From: Candidatus Gastranaerophilales bacterium
GTDB taxonomy: Bacteria > Cyanobacteriota > Vampirovibrionia > Gastranaerophilales > JAILCC01
Length of the DNA stretch: 8,663 bases
Assembly: GCA_024408745.1 (NCBI GenBank)
Contig: JAKSUS010000040.1
Location: 1 to 8,663, forward strand
Direction of reading: 5' to 3'
Every line of letters begins with the position of its first letter. Positions within the stretch are counted from its first letter, which is position 1. This document shows, in pieces, positions 1 to 6,847 of the stretch. A model generated the notes under the pieces. That model saw only the letters and a program-made list of their open reading frames with translations. It was not told where the DNA came from and did no database searches. The translations under genes and the position numbers were made by a program.

Positions 1-1
1 T

Positions 2-928
2 GATTTTATAAAAAATATTTATTTTTTTGATGAAAATTATTCTTTTAATAATGATAAATATTTATTTTCTCTTTCGGAAAACTTCTTCTATCATCAAACA
101 TTTTTATATATTCATGAAAATTCAAGACATTTCCAAAATAAATATACACGAACAAAATTTACTAATTTTATTCAAAATATTTTTGCACATAAAAGGAAAA
201 AAGAAATTGAAAAACGCTTAAATATTGAAAAGATGATAGCAGAGAACACCCCGTTTTTATTAGTACCTTCAACATTTGTTAAAGATGACTTATTAGAATT
301 TTTCAATATAAAAGAGGGAAACATTTGCATTCTTCCTCCTTGTATAAACAAAGTTGATGAAATACAAAAAGAAAAAAATGAGATATTTACATTCGGTTTA
401 TCTGCAAGAGGATTTGGCAATAAAGGCGGTTGGCAGGTTATTATATCAGCTTTATGGCTAAAATTATTAAATAAAAAATTTAAAATTTTAATAATTTATC
501 CTTTTACCAAACATTTAAAACCGGTTCAACTAATCGTGAATATACTCGGACTATCCCAAAATATTGAATTTTTAGATTATTGCAAGGATATAAAAAACGA
601 ATTTTATTCTAAAATTGATTGCTTGATTGTTGCGTCAAAAAGAGAAGCCTTCGGACTTGTTGCACCCGAGGCAATGCAATTGGGTATTCCGACAATAGTA
701 AGCACAAGATGCGGTATAAAAGATTTTATTAAAAATAATGAGAACGGTTTTGTTTATGATTATAAAAAACCTTTATATAACCTTTTCAAAAAAATGCTTT
801 ATGTGCTGGATAATAAGGATAAATTAGAAAAAATTTCTGAAAATTCAAAGAAAATTTACGAAGAATTAACTTATGATAAACTGAAAAATAATATCAAAAA
901 TATTCTTGAAAAAACGAATTTTTTATAA
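2..928 (+). CDS. Glycosyltransferase family 4-like protein, 5'-partial
   Basis: This is the C-terminal 308 residues of a GT-B fold glycosyltransferase that would move a sugar from a nucleotide-sugar donor to a glycan or lipid acceptor, probably in surface polysaccharide or lipopolysaccharide synthesis at the cytoplasmic side of the inner membrane. The frame is open to the window edge, so the gene starts upstream; the ATG at 233 is internal, because the 77 codons before it are open and read as ordinary protein. Visible landmarks are VPSTFVKDDL followed by ILPPCIN (the usual strand before the donor domain), a GLSARGFGNKGG donor-domain loop, and REAFGLVAPEAM, which supplies the E-x7-E pair (codons at 644 and 668) that contacts the donor in GT4 enzymes. 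IPTIVSTRCGIKDFI follows as in the family. The last ~60 residues are Lys-rich helix. Donor and acceptor cannot be read from the sequence. The next gene, priA, begins 21 bases later and has an unrelated role. Confidence 0.85.
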   Translation, partial: DFIKNIYFFDENYSFNNDKYLFSLSENFFYHQTFLYIHENSRHFQNKYTRTKFTNFIQNIFAHKRKKEIEKRLNIEKMIAENTPFLLVPSTFVKDDLLEFFNIKEGNICILPPCINKVDEIQKEKNEIFTFGLSARGFGNKGGWQVIISALWLKLLNKKFKILIIYPFTKHLKPVQLIVNILGLSQNIEFLDYCKDIKNEFYSKIDCLIVASKREAFGLVAPEAMQLGIPTIVSTRCGIKDFIKNNENGFVYDYKKPLYNLFKKMLYVLDNKDKLEKISENSKKIYEELTYDKLKNNIKNILEKTNFL

Positions 929-937
929 TTTATTTAG

Positions 938-943
938 TATAAT
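938..943 (+). promoter_or_regulatory. Possible -10 element for a leaderless priA transcript
   Basis: A perfect TATAAT lies six bases before the priA ATG at 950, so a start about seven bases downstream of it would fall on or near the A of the ATG. No Shine-Dalgarno sequence precedes that ATG, which fits leaderless translation. Against it, the -35 position (about 915-920, cgaatt) is unlike TTGACA, and such hexamers arise by chance in DNA this AT-rich; another TATAAT occurs at 924-929. Confidence 0.3.
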
Positions 944-949
944 AATTCT

Positions 950-1807
950 ATGGAAAATGATTTTAAATATGTACAGGTTCTTGTTAATATTCCTAAACTT
1001 GATACAAGAACATTCTCTTACAAAATAACGGAAGATTTAAAAGATAAAATAAAAATCGGGCAGATTTTGCTTGTTCCGTTCGGTATGCAAGGTGGCGTTA
1101 ATGCTTTTGTTGTTGGTTTTACAAATTACATGCCTGAAGGCATCAGAGCAAAAGAAATTTATGAAATAGTAACTGAAGAACCTGTTTTTAATCTTGAATA
1201 TTTAAAATTTTTAGAGTGGATTTCTCAATATTATTGTACTTCTTTGCAAAATGTCATAGAAGCGGCAATACCTTCAATATTTATGGCTACTATCAAAAAG
1301 AGTGTCGTTTTAAAAGATAATGAAATAGTTTTAAATGACTTTTCAAAAGATGAAATAAGAATTTTAGAACTTTTAAAAGAGAAAAACAAAATGGCACAGA
1401 GTAGTTTACAAAAAAAATCTAAAATCGCCGGTTCAAAATTCTATCAAGCTTTAAGAAAACTAAAAGATAAAAACATTGTTGAAATCTTGATTGAAACAAC
1501 AGAAACAGCAAAATCTAAAAATCAAAAAGTTGTTTATTATAAAAACTCCGATAACGCAACAAAAAGACAAGAAGAAGTTTTAAATATTTTAAAATCTAAA
1601 ACTCCAAATGGTGAATTAACGATGATTGAAGCAGTAAAAATTGCAAAAACCACACCCGCAACTTTAAATAAATTAAATGAAAACGGCAATATTGAAATAA
1701 GAGAAGAAAATGTTTTCAGAAATCCGCTTGAAATCTTTAAAAATGTAAAAGTTGAAGAATTGGCAACTTTAAATGACGAACAAAATTATGCTAAAAAAGA
1801 TATTTAA
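950..1807 (+). CDS. priA: PriA N-terminal fragment (DNA-binding and winged-helix part)
   Basis: If the TAA at 1805-1807 is real, this 285-residue product is made: the 3'-end DNA-binding domain and the winged-helix region, with no ATPase. The start at 950 fits family alignments, since the conserved YVQVLVNIPKLDTRTFSY begins about residue 7. There is no visible Shine-Dalgarno sequence. It could still bind DNA ends but could not unwind them, so alone it would be non-functional as a helicase and possibly dominant-negative. If the stop is an error, this is simply the front third of full-length priA. Confidence 0.55.
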   Translation: MENDFKYVQVLVNIPKLDTRTFSYKITEDLKDKIKIGQILLVPFGMQGGVNAFVVGFTNYMPEGIRAKEIYEIVTEEPVFNLEYLKFLEWISQYYCTSLQNVIEAAIPSIFMATIKKSVVLKDNEIVLNDFSKDEIRILELLKEKNKMAQSSLQKKSKIAGSKFYQALRKLKDKNIVEILIETTETAKSKNQKVVYYKNSDNATKRQEEVLNILKSKTPNGELTMIEAVKIAKTTPATLNKLNENGNIEIREENVFRNPLEIFKNVKVEELATLNDEQNYAKKDI

Positions 1808-1930
1808 AGAGCAATTGAAAATCGAGAAAACGATCCGATTTTATTATATGGAATAACTGCATCAGGCAAAACGGAAGTTTATTTTCACTTAATAAAAGAA
1901 GTTTTAAAACAAGGTAAAAACGTAATATTT

Positions 1931-3397
1931 TTGGTTCCGGAAATCGCACTCGCATCGCAACTTGCAAAAAGATTTGTTTCAAAATTCGGGATTGATGATG
2001 TCGCTATTTGGCATTCAAGTATTTCAGACGGTGAAAAATATGATGTTTGGCAAAAAATGAAAGAAAATAAAATAAGAATAATCATTGGCGCAAGGTCTGC
2101 AATTTTCGCCCCTCTTCAAAATTTAGGCTTAATTATTATTGACGAAGAACACGAAGCGACATACAAACAAACAACCCCCAACCCAAGATATGATGCAAGA
2201 TTGCTCGCAAGAAAAAGAGCCAAAGAAGAAACCGCATTACTTCTTTTAGGAAGTGCAACCCCTGATATTAATTCATATTATGAAGCATTAAATTCAAACA
2301 GATTAATCGTTATGACAAAAAGATACAAAGATGTTAAACTTCCAACGGTAAAAATTGTTGATATGCGATTTGAACATTCAAAAGGGGCTTATAAAAGCAT
2401 TTTTTCAAATATTTTAAGAGGTGAAATCGAGCAGAATTTAGCCGACAAAAAACAAACAATTCTGCTTGTAAACAGGCGCGGTTTTGCAACAACTACAACC
2501 TGTCAATCTTGCGGACACATTATTGAATGTCCTAAATGTTCAATTCCTCTTATTTATCATAAACAAACGGATACTTTAAGATGTCATTATTGCAACTTTG
2601 AGATGGAGCCTGTTAAGATTTGCCCCGAATGTGGCGAAGAAACAATAAAGAATTATGGGTTAGGCACTCAAAAAGTTGAAGAATATGCGAAAAACGATTT
2701 TCCGAACGCAAAAATTGCAAGACTTGACAGTGATGTGATGTCAAAGAAAAATCTTCATATAGATATTTTAAATCAATTTATGAATGGCGATATTGATATT
2801 TTGATAGGTACACAAATGATTGCAAAAGGTATGGATAATCCGAATGTTACTTTAGTCGGGGTTATGCTTGCAGACCAAAGTTTTAATTTGCCTGATTATA
2901 GAGCATCAGAAAGAGGATTTCAACTTTTAACACAAGTTGCGGGACGTGCAGGACGTGGCGATTTTGAGGGCAGAGTTATTTTTCAATCTTATGCACCTGA
3001 CTTTTTCGCTTTAAAAAATGCAAAACAACAAGATTACAAAACATTCTATCAGGAAGAAATTCAAAACCGTTATGAACTTGCATATCCTCCTTATTCAAAT
3101 TTGATAAGATTTATAATTAGTTCAAAAATGGAATTCAGGGCTGAAAAAATTTCTATGGAAATTGCTATGAGATTAAATGATTTGACTTCATCGAGGGGAA
3201 TATCAGAAAAACTTGAAGTTTTAGGACCTTCACCTTGTGTTATTTCAAAAATTAATAACGAATACCGTTTTCAGATTTTGATAAAGAACAGACTTGGCGA
3301 AAAAGGACACTTTTTAATTACAAGTTTTATAAAGAATTTAAAAGTGCCGACCGAAATTAAATTTTTGATAGACGTCGATCCGACGGAAATGCTGTAA
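1931..3397 (+). CDS. priA: PriA C-terminal fragment (helicase lacking Walker A, zinc domain)
   Basis: This is the part of priA after the stop, with the first usable start codon, TTG at 1931. Between 1808 and 1931 the frame is open but holds no ATG, GTG or TTG, and it is exactly there that Walker A is encoded (1850-1873). A protein started at 1931 would therefore lack the ATP-binding loop while keeping the DEEH box (2141-2152), the zinc module, the GRAGR motif and the C-terminal domain. No ribosome binding site is visible before the TTG. As a separate protein it should be inactive; the more natural reading is that it is the rest of an interrupted or misread full-length gene. Confidence 0.5.
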   Translation: MVPEIALASQLAKRFVSKFGIDDVAIWHSSISDGEKYDVWQKMKENKIRIIIGARSAIFAPLQNLGLIIIDEEHEATYKQTTPNPRYDARLLARKRAKEETALLLLGSATPDINSYYEALNSNRLIVMTKRYKDVKLPTVKIVDMRFEHSKGAYKSIFSNILRGEIEQNLADKKQTILLVNRRGFATTTTCQSCGHIIECPKCSIPLIYHKQTDTLRCHYCNFEMEPVKICPECGEETIKNYGLGTQKVEEYAKNDFPNAKIARLDSDVMSKKNLHIDILNQFMNGDIDILIGTQMIAKGMDNPNVTLVGVMLADQSFNLPDYRASERGFQLLTQVAGRAGRGDFEGRVIFQSYAPDFFALKNAKQQDYKTFYQEEIQNRYELAYPPYSNLIRFIISSKMEFRAEKISMEIAMRLNDLTSSRGISEKLEVLGPSPCVISKINNEYRFQILIKNRLGEKGHFLITSFIKNLKVPTEIKFLIDVDPTEML

Positions 3398-3406
3398 AAA
3401 TTATTA

Positions 3407-4411
3407 TTATCTTACATTAACTTCAAAAGTGCCGTGATACATTTTTACGGTTAAACGCATTGTTTCGTTTTTATAGCCTGTTGGTGGAGGATTAAAACTC
3501 GGAGTTTGCATAACTGCATTATAAACAACATCGTTCAAAGTAAAATTATCGGATTGTTGTTGAAATTTTCTGTTTGTTAAGGCACCATTACTTGAAATAT
3601 TAAATGATATTACACAAGTCCCGTCACCTATAACATTGGCAAAATTCATTTTACCTGCAAGTTTATTCCTCAACGCAATTTTATAATTTGCTAATTCCTG
3701 TTTATTTACCATTGGTGTAACTGTTTGTGGTTTTGTTACCGTAGTTTGTTGCGTTGTAACAGGTTGAGTTTTGGGTTGTGTTTGTTGTTTCTGTTGAACC
3801 TGTTGTTGAATTGGTTGTGTAGTTCGTTTAGGTTTTACCTGTGTTTGAGGCTTTGTTTGCTGAATCGGTTGAGGCTTATAAACAACTTGTTGTTTAGGTG
3901 GTTGATAATTTTGCTTAACAATGATTTTAGGTTGTGGTTGTTGAACCTGAACAGGAGCTTGTTGAACAGGTGGTGTTGGAATAACCGGTTGTTCAACTTC
4001 TTGAGATCGTGAAACTGTTTTAATTTCAGGTTTTGGAGGTGTGTTATTCCATAAAGTATTTATATTAGGAATATTTTTAGTAATCGTTGCTTTATCTTCC
4101 GTTTTAACAATCTCAACATCACTATCTTTTGGATTACCGACAAAGAAAACTATAATGAATGATAAAATTACGCAGATTACAAAAAATATTGTTGAAACGG
4201 GTTCAAAAAAATCATTTTTCTTCTTTGGCTTTTCTTGTTTAATATATTCAACTTTTGGAACTCCCTGTTGGATTTCCTGTTTGGGAATTGGTTTTGGTTC
4301 AGGCTTTATTTCTTCTTTTTTAGGATTAATTTCTTCAAATGTATCGTTACCGCAATCACAAAAATCGGGTTTAACTTCGTATTCTGTTTGGCATTCGGTA
4401 CATCTGAACAT
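3407..4411 (-). CDS. Zinc-ribbon, single-helix TonB/TolA-like protein with Gln/Pro-rich linker
   Basis: This 334-residue protein has four parts. Residues 1-28 form a small zinc ribbon with Cys4, Cys7, Cys18 and Cys20. Residues 29-70 are a charged, Pro-rich segment. A membrane helix spans ~72-92, with KPKKK just before it, which places the ribbon in the cytoplasm and the rest in the periplasm. Residues ~123-235 are a Gln/Pro/Thr linker, and ~238-326 a TonB/TolA C-terminal-type domain: FNISSNGALTNRKF, then the NDVVYNAV helix, the PSFNPPP turn and a last strand LTVKMYHG. TonB-family proteins carry inner-membrane energy or structure across the periplasm to an outer-membrane partner; that role is inferred, and the partner is unknown. 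The ATG follows AAGGA (4424-4428) at a longish 12 bases, and the gene starts 6 bases after the stop of its upstream paralogue. It is the last gene of the leftward cluster. Confidence 0.8.
   Translation of the reverse strand: MFRCTECQTEYEVKPDFCDCGNDTFEEINPKKEEIKPEPKPIPKQEIQQGVPKVEYIKQEKPKKKNDFFEPVSTIFFVICVILSFIIVFFVGNPKDSDVEIVKTEDKATITKNIPNINTLWNNTPPKPEIKTVSRSQEVEQPVIPTPPVQQAPVQVQQPQPKIIVKQNYQPPKQQVVYKPQPIQQTKPQTQVKPKRTTQPIQQQVQQKQQTQPKTQPVTTQQTTVTKPQTVTPMVNKQELANYKIALRNKLAGKMNFANVIGDGTCVISFNISSNGALTNRKFQQQSDNFTLNDVVYNAVMQTPSFNPPPTGYKNETMRLTVKMYHGTFEVNVR
3707..4045 (-). repeat. Low-complexity Gln/Pro/Thr-coding region in the zinc-ribbon TonB-like gene
   Basis: Codons ~123-235 use almost only Gln, Pro, Thr, Val and Lys, giving imperfect CAA-rich repeats (seen as tgttg/ttgttgaa on the + strand). 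This is expected to be an extended, flexible periplasm-spanning linker. It is a likely site of length change between strains through slippage or recombination with the similar tract at 4787-5074. Confidence 0.65.
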
Positions 4412-4417
4412 TTTTAA

Positions 4418-5236
4418 TTAGTATCCTTTTTTAATAACTTCTGTATCGTTAAAGTCGCTCGCTGATGAATATTTTGAACGATTTGAAATTTTCCAGCCAC
4501 CCTCAACCTTTGTAGTTACCCTGTTTGAACCGACCGGGAAATTTAAAATAGAACGTCCCTGATAACTTCTTATGACAGGAGCAATATTTTGAATTGCATA
4601 AGGTGTATAGGCAGGTGTCAAAGACCAGGTTTGAACATTTGAAACTTTGCCGTATTTATCAACATCAAACGAAAATTTAAAGACTGTTCCCATAGGAATT
4701 ATAGGAAGTCTGACATCAGACATAATTTGGTTTTGCAAGTTAGAACGCCATTTGTTCCATTCAATTTCTTCCTGAGTTGGAGTAAGGGTTTTTTGTACAG
4801 GTTTTTGAACTGTTGTTTGAACAGTTTTTTGAGGTTGTTGTGCCGTTTTTTGTACCTGTTGAGTTTGTTGTTGAGGTTGAACCTTTTGGACAACCTTGGT
4901 TTGCGGTTGAGTTTTAACAGTTGTTTTTTGTGCGGTAGTTACAACTTTTTTAGGAACTTGTGCAACTTGTTTTTTAGTTGTTTGCTCTTGTTGAACCTGA
5001 TTATTTACCTGCTGAATAACTGTTTCTACAGTCCTTTTTGTTTGTGGCTTTTGAACAACTTCCGGCAATTTTTCAACAGTTTTATTTTGAGTTACGGAAA
5101 CCTTTTCTTCAACAATTTTATAATCCGAATCATAAACAAGCATAGCGGTATGCATCTTTGGTTTTATCATACAAAGGCAAACCGTCAAAACCACTAAAAA
5201 TCCTGCTAATATGTAAAAGAATACTTTATAAAACAT
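4418..5236 (-). CDS. Single-helix envelope protein with Gln-rich linker and diverged TonB/TolA-like C-terminal domain
   Basis: This 272-residue protein has an N-terminal membrane helix (~5-23), a short segment to ~54, a Gln/Lys/Thr/Val-rich linker (~55-150) and a folded end. The end starts EEIEWNKWRSNLQNQI (156-171) and continues with strands GTVFKFSFDVDKYGKVSNV and a helix AIQNIAPVIRSYQG, the order seen in TolA/TonB C-terminal domains (helix, paired strands around a turn, helix, strand). The match is weaker than in the next gene, so TonB-family membership is a fold-level inference. A further ~20-residue polar tail follows. No lipobox precedes Cys20 or Cys22, so it is anchored by the helix, not as a lipoprotein. 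Its ATG overlaps the stop of the upstream membrane-protein gene as TAATG, so the two are probably translationally coupled; only a weak AGAGAT precedes the start. Confidence 0.75.
   Translation of the reverse strand: MFYKVFFYILAGFLVVLTVCLCMIKPKMHTAMLVYDSDYKIVEEKVSVTQNKTVEKLPEVVQKPQTKRTVETVIQQVNNQVQQEQTTKKQVAQVPKKVVTTAQKTTVKTQPQTKVVQKVQPQQQTQQVQKTAQQPQKTVQTTVQKPVQKTLTPTQEEIEWNKWRSNLQNQIMSDVRLPIIPMGTVFKFSFDVDKYGKVSNVQTWSLTPAYTPYAIQNIAPVIRSYQGRSILNFPVGSNRVTTKVEGGWKISNRSKYSSASDFNDTEVIKKGY
4787..5074 (-). repeat. Low-complexity Gln/Lys/Thr-coding region in the first TonB-like gene
   Basis: Codons ~55-150 are dominated by Gln, Lys, Thr and Val with short recurring units such as VQKPVQK and TTVK. 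Composition differs from the other tract in being Lys-rich and nearly Pro-poor, so the two linkers look independently shaped rather than freshly copied. An extended periplasmic stalk is the likely role. Confidence 0.6.
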
Positions 5237-6834
5237 TAATCTCTATCTATCTTTGCTACCAATTCTTCACACGCATAAATTTCAAAGTTTGTCGTACTTA
5301 GCATATAAGTTTCGGCAATCAAAATAGCGGTCGGAACAAGTGCCGCTAAGCCGCTTAATAGCATTCCGCCTAAATCACCGCCAATTTCCTGCATAAAGTA
5401 TGAAACGTTCATTGAAAATTCAATACCGATAATAACCAAACCGATAATGAATGATTGACGCATTTCTTTGTTTAATTTTTTAACGCCTTCAATACCCAAT
5501 ATTTCAACACCATGTTGAAGATAATTGCTAAATCCGTCTTTCTTCAAAACATCAGATGATTGAATTTTTTTATTGCAAGTAAATGCATTTGCAAAAGCAA
5601 AGAATGCAAATACAAGCATTACGGTAGCCAAAACCAAAAATACAGGGCTAAATCTCAAGCCTGAAATTCTTATCCAACCTGCTGCTTCAGGAAAGCACAT
5701 TGCTAAAGTGTTAGACACCCCATAAGCCAAGAATGGAGCAGTTATAATACCCAAAAGTATTTCGCCTGCTGCTTTTAACTGAAGCATAAAGGTTTTATCT
5801 TTGATATTTCTGATTTTTGTATCGCTTAAATTATTTACAAATCTTTCAATCCAGCTTTGATATTCTTTCAAAACCTTTTCAAAATCTTCACGATATTCGT
5901 ATTTATCCAATTCTTGTCTTAAACAAACGCTGTTATGTTTATAATAACCGCAAGCCATTGCAATCATGCCTGCCATTCCGACAAAGAATAATGAAATCAA
6001 AACGGAAAATACAGGCAAAGCCTTTGAAGTCATATAATATAATACGTTGATAAAATAAATTCCGATATAAAATATTGACGGAACTGCAATCATAAATTTT
6101 TCGGCAATTTTGGATGTTGTTGTATCTTCACCGATTTTATTTTGAAGATAAACAAACACGCCTTGTTTTAAAATTGCACCGATACCGAAAATCAAGAATG
6201 TATAAACAAAAATTAATTTTAAGTTAGTAGGCATTTGAATTACATTAGCAGCATCTTTTAAAGGTAATCCCATTAAATAATTTGAAACTCCGAATGCACA
6301 TAACAAAGAGGCTAAAATTAATGCGATATGTAAAACGATACCTGCTTTTGAGTTCATAGAAATTTTATGTTTTAAATCATTTATTAAAAATAAAATTTCT
6401 TTTGTTATAGCAATTCTTGCCTGTTCAAGTTGTACTTTTCTTTTTTCAATTTTTAATCTTGCCGAAGCATTAACATCTTCACCGTATAATTCTTTCATAT
6501 CGGTTTCGGTTAAGTTTTCTTCTTCAACATTTGTTATGTTTGACTCACCTAAAACTTTAATTGTTATAAATTCATCAGTTCCGTCAATCATAATTTTACA
6601 AATTTTTTCAACATCTAATTTCGCAGGTAAGGTTTTACCTTTAAATAAAAATTTAGGATTGTTAAACTGATTTAAAACTGTACATTTATTAGCCGTTTTG
6701 TCATATTGAATTGAAAGCATACATTTAAAATCAACGTCTAATTTTAAATCAAAACCTGCATGAGAACAAATATTTACGACCTCTTTATCCGTAAAAGTTG
6801 TTTCACCTTTTTTTGTAGTTATTGAAAAACTCAT
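5236..6834 (-). CDS. Eight-helix membrane protein with soluble N-terminal domain; duplicated four-helix unit
   Basis: I do not recognise this 532-residue protein as a named family. Residues 1-~96 form a soluble beta-rich domain that loosely resembles a forkhead-associated (FHA) fold, including NPKFLFKGKTL where FHA domains have their asparagine-glycine turn; the FHA call is tentative. A charged helical linker (~110-160) follows. Membrane helices are near 164-187, 205-230, 247-268, 273-297, 355-379, 396-419, 461-481 and 487-511. The loops at 231-246, 298-354 and 420-460 and both ends carry the Lys/Arg, so N and C termini and these loops are cytoplasmic. The two halves look homologous: FGVSNYLMG (181-189) matches YGVSNTLAM (371-379), and FYIGIYFINVLYYM matches IGIEFSMNVSYFM. 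The start has a good AGGAG eight bases upstream. Placed between the VWA gene and the TonB-like genes, it is the probable inner-membrane core of the cluster. Confidence 0.75.
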   Translation of the reverse strand: MSFSITTKKGETTFTDKEVVNICSHAGFDLKLDVDFKCMLSIQYDKTANKCTVLNQFNNPKFLFKGKTLPAKLDVEKICKIMIDGTDEFITIKVLGESNITNVEEENLTETDMKELYGEDVNASARLKIEKRKVQLEQARIAITKEILFLINDLKHKISMNSKAGIVLHIALILASLLCAFGVSNYLMGLPLKDAANVIQMPTNLKLIFVYTFLIFGIGAILKQGVFVYLQNKIGEDTTTSKIAEKFMIAVPSIFYIGIYFINVLYYMTSKALPVFSVLISLFFVGMAGMIAMACGYYKHNSVCLRQELDKYEYREDFEKVLKEYQSWIERFVNNLSDTKIRNIKDKTFMLQLKAAGEILLGIITAPFLAYGVSNTLAMCFPEAAGWIRISGLRFSPVFLVLATVMLVFAFFAFANAFTCNKKIQSSDVLKKDGFSNYLQHGVEILGIEGVKKLNKEMRQSFIIGLVIIGIEFSMNVSYFMQEIGGDLGGMLLSGLAALVPTAILIAETYMLSTTNFEIYACEELVAKIDRD

Positions 6835-6842
6835 TTATATTT

Positions 6843-6847
6843 CTCCT
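6843..6847 (-). promoter_or_regulatory. Shine-Dalgarno AGGAG for the eight-helix membrane protein, overlapping the upstream stop
   Basis: On the - strand TAGGAG is followed by eight bases and the ATG at 6834. The TAG is the stop codon of the VWA gene, so the ribosome ending there uncovers the binding site of the next gene. This supports the chosen start and close coupling of the two. Confidence 0.8.

Larger units (their letters stand above)
950..3397 (+). pseudogene. priA: Primosomal protein N' (replication restart helicase PriA), split by an in-frame TAA
   Basis: PriA binds stalled forks and D-loops, unwinds the lagging arm and loads the primosome to restart replication. Read through, the frame gives about 815 codons, the normal length for PriA, with all parts in order: the N-terminal 3'-DNA-binding domain (residues ~6-105, with TRTFSYKI and ILLVPFG), a winged-helix region, Walker A GITASGKT (301-308), DEEH box (398-401), GSATP, eight zinc-binding cysteines as CQSC, CPKC, CHYC and CPEC (codons 2501-2632), the helicase motif TQMIAKGMDNPNVTLVGV, QVAGRAGR (ending 2956), and the family ending DVDPTEML. 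Codon 286 (1805-1807) is TAA, between the DEQ of the ATP-binding region and Walker A. Reading frame is kept across it, so a base substitution explains it more simply than an indel. TAA also ends the neighbouring genes, so the code is not reassigned. Identity is near certain; whether the break is real or a sequence error is not. Confidence 0.9.

Noticed and set aside
27..221. Short + strand reading frame of 64 codons at the left edge
   Set aside because: It overlaps, in another frame, the glycosyltransferase frame that is open from base 2, has no ribosome binding site, and its product is a low-complexity Ile/Phe/Lys string typical of AT-rich shadow frames.
1805..1807. Reassigned TAA codon or programmed read-through in priA
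   Set aside because: TAA is used as the ordinary stop of the glycosyltransferase, of priA itself and of most leftward genes, and TAA is a poor read-through codon; no stimulatory structure is evident.
3373..3385. Small inverted repeat CGTCG-ATC-CGACG at the end of priA
   Set aside because: The stem is only 5 base pairs, lies inside the coding sequence (ending DVDPTEML), and neither strand has a T-run after it, so it is not a convincing terminator.
3725..4012. + strand frame opposite the Gln-rich linker, Leu/Arg/Asn-rich
   Set aside because: It is the antisense image of CAA/CCA/ACA repeats; the real gene on the - strand has a helix, a domain and a ribosome binding site. The same holds for the frame at 4727-5197.
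4418..5236. Lipoprotein reading of the first TonB-like protein because of Cys20 and Cys22
   Set aside because: The residues before the cysteines (VLTVC, CLC) do not fit a lipobox, and no typical n-h-c signal pattern ends there; a plain membrane anchor fits better.
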